The notes beneath the pieces were generated by a model. That model made no database searches, was not told where the DNA came from, and worked only from the letters and a program-made list of their open reading frames with translations. A program made the position numbers and the translations under genes. Below, one piece after another: positions 16,971 to 25,500 of a stretch of 34,666 nucleotides of DNA. Numbering within the stretch: position 1 is the first letter of the stretch; every line of letters starts with the position of its first letter. This DNA comes from Paludibacteraceae bacterium (lineage in GTDB: Bacteria; Bacteroidota; Bacteroidia; Bacteroidales; Paludibacteraceae): the NCBI GenBank assembly GCA_017559505.1, contig JAFYSF010000032.1:1-34666 (forward strand), given 5' to 3'.

Positions 16971-18290
16971 ATGGATAAAAAACTCTTCATCGAAACCTAT
17001 GGCTGCCAAATGAACGTAGCCGACAGCGAGGTAGTGGCTGCAATTATGCAGTCTGATGGCTATATGCTTACCGACAAAATCACTGAAGCCGATGCCATCT
17101 TGGTCAACACATGCTCTATTCGCGACAATGCTGAACAAAAAGTTCTTGGTCGCCTACAATATTTTCAATCTCTGCGCCGCAAAAACAAGAATCTCATCGT
17201 AGGCGTAATTGGCTGTATGGCTGAACGTATACAAGAAGATCTTATCAACAACCATGGCGTCAACTTTGTGGCTGGTCCCGATGCCTATCTCGACCTACCT
17301 AACCTTGTAGGTGCTGCCGAACGTGGCGAAAAGGCTATCAATGTTGAACTTTCAACTACCGAAACCTACAAAGATGTCCTCCCTGCTCGCATCGGCAAAA
17401 CTATTTCTGGTTTTGTGAGCATTATGCGTGGTTGCAACAATTTCTGCTCTTATTGCATCGTACCTTACACACGTGGTCGTGAACGTAGCCGCGATCTCAA
17501 TAGCATCATCCGCGAAGTCAAGGACCTCGAAGCTAAAGGCTACAAAGAAGTTACCCTACTAGGACAAAACGTCAATTCATATAAATATGTCGATGGCGAA
17601 ATCACAATTGGTTTCCCTGAACTACTTGAACGTGTAGCCGAAGCAGTGCCTTCTATGCGCATCCGTTTCACCACATCTCACCCTAAAGACATGAGCGACG
17701 CCACTCTCGAAGCCATCAGCCGCCACCCTAACCTATGCCGATTCATTCACCTTCCTGTACAGAGCGGTAGCAACGCTATTCTCAAAAGCATGAATCGCAA
17801 ATACACTCGCGAGTGGTATCTCGACCGCATTGCTGCCATACGTCGCATTCTTCCAGATGCTTCTATTGGCACTGACGTGTTCTGTGGCTTCCATGGCGAA
17901 ACTCTCGAAGACCACGCGCAAACTCTCTCTCTTATGCGCGAATGTGCATTCGACCAAGCCTTTATGTTCAAATATTCCGAACGACCTGGCACTTTTGCTT
18001 CACGCCATCTACCTGACAACATCGATGAAGAAGAAAAAGTTCGCCGCCTAAATGAAATCATTGCTCTTCAAGTCGAACTTAGCCACGAATCTAACAAACG
18101 TGACATCGGCAAGACTTTCGAAGTCCTCATCGAAGGCTATTCAAAACGTAGCCGCGACCAATTCTGTGGCCGTTCTTCTCAAAACAAAATGATTGTCTTC
18201 CCTAAATCAGGTCATAAAATAGGCGATCTTGTTATGGTTCGCGTAACCGAAGTCACTGCCGCCACCCTAATTGCCGAAGTAGTAGAATAA
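16971..18290 (+). CDS. miaB: tRNA-2-methylthio-N6-dimethylallyladenosine synthase
   Basis: This radical-SAM methylthiotransferase modifies A37 of tRNAs reading UNN codons. The 439-aa protein has the N-terminal UPF0004 domain with iron-sulfur cysteines Cys12 (YGCQMN), Cys48 (NTCSIRD) and Cys82 (GCMAER). The radical-SAM triad Cys155, Cys159 and Cys162 lies in RGCNNFCSYC, and YTRGRERSR follows. The C-terminal TRAM domain begins near 375 and ends VRVTEVTAATLIAEVVE. Length and order are those of MiaB and not of RimO or MtaB. It is a single gene, convergent with the accessory operon. Confidence 0.95.
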   Translation: MDKKLFIETYGCQMNVADSEVVAAIMQSDGYMLTDKITEADAILVNTCSIRDNAEQKVLGRLQYFQSLRRKNKNLIVGVIGCMAERIQEDLINNHGVNFVAGPDAYLDLPNLVGAAERGEKAINVELSTTETYKDVLPARIGKTISGFVSIMRGCNNFCSYCIVPYTRGRERSRDLNSIIREVKDLEAKGYKEVTLLGQNVNSYKYVDGEITIGFPELLERVAEAVPSMRIRFTTSHPKDMSDATLEAISRHPNLCRFIHLPVQSGSNAILKSMNRKYTREWYLDRIAAIRRILPDASIGTDVFCGFHGETLEDHAQTLSLMRECAFDQAFMFKYSERPGTFASRHLPDNIDEEEKVRRLNEIIALQVELSHESNKRDIGKTFEVLIEGYSKRSRDQFCGRSSQNKMIVFPKSGHKIGDLVMVRVTEVTAATLIAEVVE

Positions 18291-18301
18291 CAAAATAAAG
18301 A

Positions 18302-18324
18302 GTGGACTAATTTAATTAGTCCAC
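18302..18324. terminator. Hairpin after miaB, weak terminator
   Basis: GTGGACTAA at 18302-18310 and TTAGTCCAC at 18316-18324 form a perfect 9-bp stem with a TTTAA loop, 11 bp after the miaB stop. No T-tract follows, so termination is likely but not certain. Confidence 0.5.
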
Positions 18325-18375
18325 GCTTGAACCGAAATAGGATTTATATCTCACTGATATACAACTATTCAGCAA

Positions 18376-18410
18376 CGGGAACTCTATGAATTGATACTAT
18401 AAAGTTCCCG
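18376..18410. repeat. Short inverted repeat resembling the ends of the 8.7-kb element
   Basis: CGGGAACT at 18376-18383 pairs with AGTTCCCG at 18403-18410, with weaker pairs inside. GGGAACTCTATGAATT resembles the 8744 terminal repeat GGGAACTTCTATAAATT with one base missing and one changed, and the right arm TATAAAGTTCCC resembles TATAGAAGTTCCC. It may be a deleted copy of the same element that keeps only the two ends. It could also terminate the accessory operon, although no T-tract is present. Confidence 0.45.
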
Positions 18411-18420
18411 TGTTTTGTAA

Positions 18421-18695
18421 TTACAACGCGATGCTTGATTGAGCTACTTTGATTGCATCCGACTTTAATTCTTCATCTTCCACTGCATCGAGGACTTTAT
18501 CTGCAACACAAAGAGTAAGAAATTCTTTTTCGTCAATGTTGAAATAGTTGGCTATTTGAATAACTTGTGAACGTTTTGCACGTCTATCACCTCTTTCGAT
18601 TTTTGAAAACATCGGGGTGTCAATTTCAAAAAGGGATGCTAATTGTCGTTGTAGCACTCCATTCTTAATTCTTTTATCTTTTGTCCTAACAGCAT
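18421..18695 (-). pseudogene. XRE-type helix-turn-helix regulator, apparently frameshifted
   Basis: The open frame from a GTG at 18657 gives 78 aa. They start with the second part of an XRE helix-turn-helix (LQRQLASLFEIDTPMFSKIE, then RGDRRAKRSQVIQIANYF) and end in an acidic helix. The missing first helix is present just upstream in another frame: ATG at 18695 reads MLGQKIKELRM before stopping. Homologues known to me have KELR-xxx-G-x-x-QRQL in one frame, so about 7 bp (or a net one base) seem lost near 18658-18662. The gene lies 16 bp behind the AlbA_2 gene. It is either a pseudogene or makes a short product from GTG. Confidence 0.65.
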
Positions 18696-18711
18696 CTTAA
18701 ACTCTATCTTA

Positions 18712-20280
18712 CTATTTACCTATAATTTCCCAATGGCCACCTTTATTAGGTCCAACTCGTTTAACAACACCTGTATCTTGAAGGTGTTTCATATTGGTTG
18801 CTATCCAACGGCGAGATACACCAATCTTTTCTGCAATCTCTGAAAGGGTTAAATTAGGATTATTATTGATTTCATTGATAATTTGCAGTGCAGTTTCTGG
18901 TGCACTTTGTAGTGCAGTTTCTGGTGCACTTTGTAGTGCAGTTTTTAGTGAACCTCGTTTAGATACTTTTAATGAACCATCCTTATGTGCAATGTCTGCG
19001 ATAATATTACCAGCTGCTTTATGACAAGGGATGGTTATTCTAAAGAAGGTTCGTTCATCGTCAGTAACGACAGTAGCTCTAGGTGAACCATTGTTTTCCA
19101 AAACATTTTGGATTGTTGGAATACCTGTACTACGACCTTCTGTCAAATCCAGTTCTTTAAGATATTCTCCAAGTCTGCGATTACGATAACGTTTAGATAC
19201 TAAGATTTCACATTTTGAAATCTCAGCGACAGATATACTTCTATCGGGACCACCAACATTCTGTATTGTGATTCCTTGAGGCTCTACAGTGATTACCACA
19301 GGTTCCCATTCACGATAATCTCTATGATAGAGTGAGTTTGTTACGCTCTCCTCCAATGCTTGATATGGATAAGTGACGAATTTTTGACTCCTACTGCTAT
19401 TCTTAGGTTTTATTACCGTCTGCATAACAAGCATACGATTCAGGTATTCTAATGTCCTATCAATTATCTGGGTAATAGACCCCTTAATTACAGGGCCTTC
19501 GTATAAGTTGTTTGGATTGTTCAATCGCCCTTCAGGGAAATATACCACTTCAACTTGTGTACGCTTAAAGAATTTGCTCGGGTCTTCACAGAACATCATA
19601 GCTGCCACATTTCTAAGCATACGATTTTCCTTAGGTCCGACATACAAATCCATTTGCTCCAAAATACTTTCGAGAGGTTTTATATATAACTCATTAGCAA
19701 GTTTGCTACCCACCTTAACCAAATACTCTCGTAATAGCAGCGTTGAAATATCCTCAATCTTAATATCTGGATTTCCACGCTCATCAAATGGCACACGACT
19801 TGCCAACTCTCGCAGCTCGTCAAGTACTTCGCCCTTAGCAATGATACTGCTCGTACCACTACGAACATAGAAATATTCCTTAGTATTGCTCTTGGCTGTT
19901 ACGTTTTCAGGTACAGAGTATGGACGATTGATGCCAGCTGGGCTCCATATAACAAGAACTGATTTCCCGTCCACCTCCTCTACACTTGTACGAGGCATAT
20001 AATAAGGCGAAACCTTGTTGTTATAGCCTACCATATCCTGAAGTATACCATCAATCTTTTCTGTAGGTATTCCATCAACTGGACGAATAGCGACACCTGT
20101 TGCATCGTCTGTATCAACTCCAACCACGATATAGCCACCTCCAAGGTCATCAAAGTCATTAGCGAACGCACATACGCTATGGTATATGCTCGCAGGATTC
20201 CAACCCTTCTTAAACTCAATTCGGTTGGATTCTATCTTCTGCTTGTTGAGCAGGTCGTTTATGTTTATTGCAAGTGCCAT
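18712..20280 (-). CDS. AlbA_2 domain regulator with ATPase-like and winged-helix parts
   Basis: Numbered from the ATG at 20280 (522 aa), the N-terminal Schlafen AlbA_2 domain covers about 10-130 (NRIEFKKGWNPASIYHSVC, GGGYIVVGVDTDD). A GHKL-ATPase-like C-terminal domain with ESVTNSLYHRDYREWEP and EGRSTGIP lies at about 310-425. A linker follows with the 8-residue repeat ALQSAPET in two full copies plus a partial one, from 24-bp DNA repeats at 18887-18934. The protein ends in a winged helix (LTLSEIAEKIGVSRRWI). Such proteins are frequent in accessory regions and are taken as DNA-binding regulators. A TTG nine codons upstream is open but overlaps the macro-domain gene. It lies 13 bp behind that gene. 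Confidence 0.8.
   Translation of the reverse strand: MALAININDLLNKQKIESNRIEFKKGWNPASIYHSVCAFANDFDDLGGGYIVVGVDTDDATGVAIRPVDGIPTEKIDGILQDMVGYNNKVSPYYMPRTSVEEVDGKSVLVIWSPAGINRPYSVPENVTAKSNTKEYFYVRSGTSSIIAKGEVLDELRELASRVPFDERGNPDIKIEDISTLLLREYLVKVGSKLANELYIKPLESILEQMDLYVGPKENRMLRNVAAMMFCEDPSKFFKRTQVEVVYFPEGRLNNPNNLYEGPVIKGSITQIIDRTLEYLNRMLVMQTVIKPKNSSRSQKFVTYPYQALEESVTNSLYHRDYREWEPVVITVEPQGITIQNVGGPDRSISVAEISKCEILVSKRYRNRRLGEYLKELDLTEGRSTGIPTIQNVLENNGSPRATVVTDDERTFFRITIPCHKAAGNIIADIAHKDGSLKVSKRGSLKTALQSAPETALQSAPETALQIINEINNNPNLTLSEIAEKIGVSRRWIATNMKHLQDTGVVKRVGPNKGGHWEIIGK
18887..18944. repeat. 24-bp in-frame tandem repeat
   Basis: AGTGCAGTTTCTGGTGCACT plus TTGT occurs at 18887-18910 and 18911-18934, followed by a partial third copy, AGTGCAGTTT. 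It encodes the ALQSAPET linker of the AlbA_2 protein. Copy-number changes would keep the frame. Confidence 0.85.
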
Positions 20281-20293
20281 AATGAATATTCGT

Positions 20294-20995
20294 TCATATG
20301 TTATCAAACAAACTTTGTTCTCGCTGATAGTTCATGACTACTTTAAAACAACTCTCCATAGTTTTAAGACCAATCCCAGGATAGTTGATTAGAGAAATCA
20401 TAGACTTTAACCCGTCAGATTTTACAGCATAATCAATTGTGTCAATTTGCTTTTGAGTTCTAATCTTAGTCACCTGTTTTTTCAGAACGTCAGGTATAGA
20501 TAACCAGCTTGTTCTAAAATGTTCGTATAAATCATCAGATGCTGACGGATCGTAATCATAAATTTCTATTGGAATATCACATTTGGAAAGATAATCTACC
20601 ATCATTCCTTTAACAACATCCTTATCCAACCCTCCATTATTAGTTCCTAAAAGTGGAAAAGCTACGGAGGTTATTCCGTGACTAGCATATGTGTCAACGA
20701 ATTTTTGAAGTCCTTTTTCGACATATTCATATTTACTCGGATATTTCCAATGGAATTTTGTAGGGAAATTAAGAACCCACGGATCCTTATCGTCCCCTTT
20801 ATATATCCAGAGTTTGCCAATCCCAATTAAATGCTGATGACAGTAATCTTTATATATATCAAACATCTTAGGATAGCGCAGTTTATAAACCAAAGCTATA
20901 CCTTTACCCATAACTCCAACACAATTTACTGTATTAACTACAGTTTGAGCTTTTGTGTTAAATATATTACCTTTTACAAAAGTTATATTGTTCAT
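20294..20995 (-). CDS. DarG-like macro-domain protein (probable antitoxin)
   Basis: The 233-aa protein opens with a macro domain (1-155). It has GNIFNTKAQTVVNTVN, the ADP-ribose loop VGVMGKGIAL at 26-35, NFPTKFHW at 76-83 and FPLLGTNNGGLD. This is the DarG subtype, in which the macro domain removes ADP-ribose from thymidine in DNA. Lys80 in NFPTK coincides with the lysine I recall as catalytic in Thermus DarG. The remaining 75 residues are helical and shorter than the C-terminal toxin-binding domain of classical DarG. The gene starts 4 bp after the DarT-like gene, the usual toxin-antitoxin order. The antitoxin role is inferred. Confidence 0.8.
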   Translation of the reverse strand: MNNITFVKGNIFNTKAQTVVNTVNCVGVMGKGIALVYKLRYPKMFDIYKDYCHQHLIGIGKLWIYKGDDKDPWVLNFPTKFHWKYPSKYEYVEKGLQKFVDTYASHGITSVAFPLLGTNNGGLDKDVVKGMMVDYLSKCDIPIEIYDYDPSASDDLYEHFRTSWLSIPDVLKKQVTKIRTQKQIDTIDYAVKSDGLKSMISLINYPGIGLKTMESCFKVVMNYQREQSLFDNI

Positions 20996-20999
20996 TCTT

Positions 21000-22580
21000 T
21001 TACGATTTATAGATTAGCCATTCTTTCGTATCTGCCCTTGGATTTGGATCCATCAAATAGATTTCTGAGGGAGGATTATTCTTATCGAATATTACCGATG
21101 GATATATAATTGTTCCAGAAGATATGAAATTCTTTATTGCTCCTTTGTTGATGATAGTACCACCTTTGACTAGCATATAAGCACAACCATTCAAGTCGTA
21201 GTCAGAAGAAATTGTTATTGAATCTTCATCTTCCGACATATTAAGAGATCTATTGTCATGAGAATACATAGAATAGTTTACTTCTATCTTATCTATAATT
21301 TCATCATCTCCAAGATATTGAACTAACAAATTCTTTTGAAATTCATCATAGCAATAAATTTTGCAGGAATCAAGACAACTAAAATCTAACTCGTCAAGCA
21401 CCAAAAATTCCTGCTGAGATTGTTCCTTTATATGTCCCATATACATATGATGAAGGGCATGATCAAACTCACCATGCTGCTTTGTCATATAAAATGCATC
21501 CGAAATATCATTATAAAGATAACTTGTTCTGAGCATTGATGGCTCAGAATCTACCTTATAAACTGATGCAAAGTTTGTTTGAAGGTTTCCGCTACTATAA
21601 TAGCATTTACCAGGCATTTTTGCAATAATCTCACGTATGTCAAACTCAAAAAATACAGGCATAGGACACTTAGGCAAATGTAAATTACATGCCTGAGGAT
21701 AATATGATTTATTCCACATAGTCAATGAGTCATCCCATCCTAAACATTCATTATAGAATTGTGTAGGAGATTTTGGACGAAAATAGAATCTTGCATAAGG
21801 GTGAGCTTTGTTTGTACGATGCACAACAGCTCCTGCAGCATCATATTTCAGCACTTTGGTTTTCTCTGCTTTGTTTCTACTCATTATCTTTCTATTCTTG
21901 ATAATTTCTATTGCGTTGAACATGTGTGAGAAATGGTATACCTTAAGTCTACTGTAGCTATTCGTACTGCATTTTGATAATGTTTCGACAAACTTCACTC
22001 TGTTCAATTCAGGAATAAAGTCTCTATATAAGTCTGCTGTAAAGTCAACAGATTTATTTTTGCTGAAGGCAAACCAATCAATTCGATTCCTATATTGATG
22101 CAAGAAATCTTCAGTGAATATAATTGATGATGACGAAAGTTTAGTCCAATCAATTTTATCATTAATATTGTCAATAATAGAAAGGTCAAACTGATTATAA
22201 TCAAATCTATTGTTTATTGATTGCCATATCAGAGAATCTTTATACTTAACCAAAATTTGATTTGTAAGCTCAATGTGATCTGAAATATATGACCAATCGA
22301 GAAATTTAACAAATTCATCAAGAACCTTTTCTTCCTGAATCTTAATGACCTTCTTGTTGGATGTGAGTACCTTCCAGTCCAAGAAGTCTTTATATTCTTT
22401 AGCAAAAGATAAATCAATATTCTGATTCTTTGATAGAGCGCTCCAATTAATATTTGCATCCTCTTCGATTGCTCGTTTCAAGTTCTTAATAGAAGGGGAG
22501 AACGACGGATTACTTGATAACTCAAACCAATTGATGTCAATGCCATCCATTAACTTAATAAGTGAGTCATCAATATGCAA
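21000..22580 (-). CDS. W-repeat protein fused to a DarT-like ADP-ribosyltransferase
   Basis: A 526-aa two-part protein. Residues 14-195 hold about six degenerate repeats with INWFELSSN, INWSALSKN, LDWKVLTSN, LDWSYIS, IDWTKLSS and IDWFAFSKN, the repeat type that fills the neighbouring 1281-aa protein. Residues 212-440 match the DarT fold pattern: VYHFSHMFNAIEIIKNRKIM (compare Y-H-x-T-H-x-x-N-L-x-x-I), ARFYFRPKSP at 263-272, and QQEFLV with Glu391 in the position of the catalytic glutamate. DarT enzymes ADP-ribosylate thymidine in single-stranded DNA and are toxic. The first codon here is TTG, 11 bp after the upstream stop; the first ATG is codon 11, at 22550. The macro-domain gene follows after 4 bp. 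Confidence 0.75.
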   Translation of the reverse strand: MHIDDSLIKLMDGIDINWFELSSNPSFSPSIKNLKRAIEEDANINWSALSKNQNIDLSFAKEYKDFLDWKVLTSNKKVIKIQEEKVLDEFVKFLDWSYISDHIELTNQILVKYKDSLIWQSINNRFDYNQFDLSIIDNINDKIDWTKLSSSSIIFTEDFLHQYRNRIDWFAFSKNKSVDFTADLYRDFIPELNRVKFVETLSKCSTNSYSRLKVYHFSHMFNAIEIIKNRKIMSRNKAEKTKVLKYDAAGAVVHRTNKAHPYARFYFRPKSPTQFYNECLGWDDSLTMWNKSYYPQACNLHLPKCPMPVFFEFDIREIIAKMPGKCYYSSGNLQTNFASVYKVDSEPSMLRTSYLYNDISDAFYMTKQHGEFDHALHHMYMGHIKEQSQQEFLVLDELDFSCLDSCKIYCYDEFQKNLLVQYLGDDEIIDKIEVNYSMYSHDNRSLNMSEDEDSITISSDYDLNGCAYMLVKGGTIINKGAIKNFISSGTIIYPSVIFDKNNPPSEIYLMDPNPRADTKEWLIYKS

Positions 22581-22591
22581 CTCTCTCTTTG

Positions 22592-25500
22592 CTACTGCAT
22601 CGTCCCAAGATATGCAGCTTTTATAACAGGATCCTTGAGGATTTCACGCAGTTTTGCATCATTCCATTTGATCGTTGAATTTTTAGAAAGGGCATTCCAA
22701 TCCCATTCTTTATCTCTATTCTCGAAAATAAAGCCGAAAGTGATTTTTGTACCTGCATTTGAGGATAATGCTTGCCAGTCCCAATCTTCATCAATGAAAC
22801 TGCTAACCATATTATCATCAATGTTTATATCTTCTCTCGTAGATATAAGCTTAAAATTCAGACGATCTCGGTACTTACGTAGATACTTTCCGTTATGAGC
22901 AGGGAGAAGACAAATACCAAACTGACTTATATAATTCCAATCCCAGCGTTCAGGTTCAAGTTCATAGAATACGTCATTTTTCTGCTGAATGGAATCAAGT
23001 TTGGTCAACTCGGAAAAATCCCAATTGTATTTCCCATCATTAAGTTTTAATTTAATGATAGCTTTCCATGTTCTAAACACATAAGTATCGGAATCATAGA
23101 CAAACATATTGTTGGCTACTTGAGATGCTGATAACGCTTTATAATCTACATAGCTATGCTCTTTGCAGACAAAGTCGTCAAGGTTAAGAATCGCTTTATA
23201 TATATAGCTATAATTCCATTCGTATCCATCGGTAGGATTATATTTTTCCGACAACTCCAATAAATCAGCAGGAGTATACAATGATGTGAGTCTTTTCCAA
23301 CACTGCTCCTTTGTATCAGATTCAAGATTTACTATGGAGTCTTTTATATGTTTAAGATTGTCCTTAACATATGTACGATGGATTTTTTCATTTAAGATAA
23401 TATCCCAATCCCAATATGGAGCATATTGTGCCAGATTATCAACGATAAAACCAGTATCAAATCGTTTGGTTATAATGGTCCAATCCCATACAGCATTTTG
23501 AAGATCCTTCCATTTAAGAATCTCTGATAATGCCATATTTTCATTCAAAATATTCCAATCAAGATGATCTGCTAAGTTTGGAGTGCTCTTAAGCAATAAT
23601 CCAAAATCCATATCCTCCATATTTGAGATGCGAGAAGATACGATGTTCCAATCAAGATAATCTGCTTTGCTAGATAGAATATTTAATAATATCTTATCTG
23701 TAACTAATTCTGATAGCAGATACCAATCCCATACGCTATCCAATTCAAGATCATTAAGATCATTATCATCAAGCAAAGGAGTAATTCTGCTTATTGCAAT
23801 ATCTTTATCCCATAAAGACAAGTAGTCCTTAAAATGGGTATGCAAGAACGCAGGATCAACTCTGTTAGTTAAAACAGACCAGTTCCAATAATCGACATAA
23901 TTCGAGATGTGTTCTTGTATGAAACTTACATCAAAATTTTTAGAAAGTACTGACCAATCTAATGCAGATTTGCAGTTGTCCAAATAACCTGGATTTTCTT
24001 CTAATAACGGAATCAATCTTTGGGATATAATCTCTTTATTCCATTTTTCACTAAGATGATGGAAAATGAAATTGACGCTAAGATTTGAAGATAGTCTATC
24101 CCATATGTTGTTTATGAACCAACTATTTTCTTTTAATGTTATTTCTGCAATTTCGTTAATATATACAGATAGTCCTAATGTGTCAAAGTACCGCTCAATC
24201 AAATCGGATGATGTTACGTTTAGCCAACTTGTAATAGCATCAGTGTGAGCGTTTAGCAATGCACAAAATCTCTCATCAGTAGCGATAGTTTTGTTCCCTG
24301 CGAGTTTAATCCAATTCCAAGGAAAATCTAAAAACTTCATCACTATATCATAATCGTTAACTATAGATGATACAAATGATGCGTTTTCATCACTCTTCAT
24401 CCACTGAATGTGAGAATCAAAGAACTCGGGTGTAAATACGGTTGAAGAACGTTTCATCCATTCGCTGTAAAGAACTTTATCTTGGCCAATATCTAGTAAA
24501 TCTTCTGATCCTGCAAAATTTTGATTTCTTGACAAGCCACTCCAATCCCATGAAAAATCAGGGTATTCAGTTATAAGTGATATGTCTTTGATATTTTTAG
24601 AAATATAGGTATAATCGCTAGCAGAGTCGATTTTTACATGATATTTTTTGAAGAACTCTGGAGTCCATTCAATATAAGGATATTGTGCAAAACCAGCGAT
24701 AAAACTGGACGTGTTCCAAATTAACAGGTTACACTTTTCCAAATACTCGATTAGTTCATCTGACCATATATAATTCTCCTTTGAACCAAGATTATAAGAA
24801 ATCAGAAGTCCTTTTTCTTTTATAGATTTCACAACCTCTGCAAACTCACTGTTTGTAACAACAGATTTTATAAAGTTATTGTCTGAGAAAATTTTATCGA
24901 GGACAGTCTCTATATATACAGCAATATGGTCCTGCAATACACTAATGTTTTGTATTACAAGATTTACATCTGCTTCTTTGGCAAAATATGACCAATTCCA
25001 TCTCTTATGACAATATTTTACTATAAGGTTCTGGTTAGATAATGGTAGCCAACTGGTAAGATTATAGAAATCAATATTTAGATAATCTATGTTATTAACT
25101 ACAAAATCTACTTCAAGGAAAGGCTTTACGATTTCCCAATCCCATTCGATATTTGTGTTTACATCGCATAGCATTAATCTCTGAGCTTGTTGCTTGGTTA
25201 TATCACTTCGCGAAAGTACGACGCTCATTTCCCAGGCATATTTAGCATATGACTCAATAATGAAGCTAACAGGTAATCTACGAGATAGAGTAATCATGTC
25301 AAATTTTGAGCATGATTCTCCAATATGCTGGATAATAATATCTTCAGGACAACATTTTGATATGTAGTCCCAATTATTGTTATTGCACAATTCATTATAA
25401 ATAATATAGTTATATGTATCTATATCGCCCCAATCGGTTCTAGAATCTCTTACTATAAAATTAAATTCATCTTGCTCTATCTCGTCTTCAAAATAGCGTA

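Noticed and set aside
18345..18361. TATATC-TCACT-GATATA inverted repeat as an operator
   Set aside because: It lies downstream of both convergent genes, where an operator has no obvious role; probably chance in AT-rich DNA.
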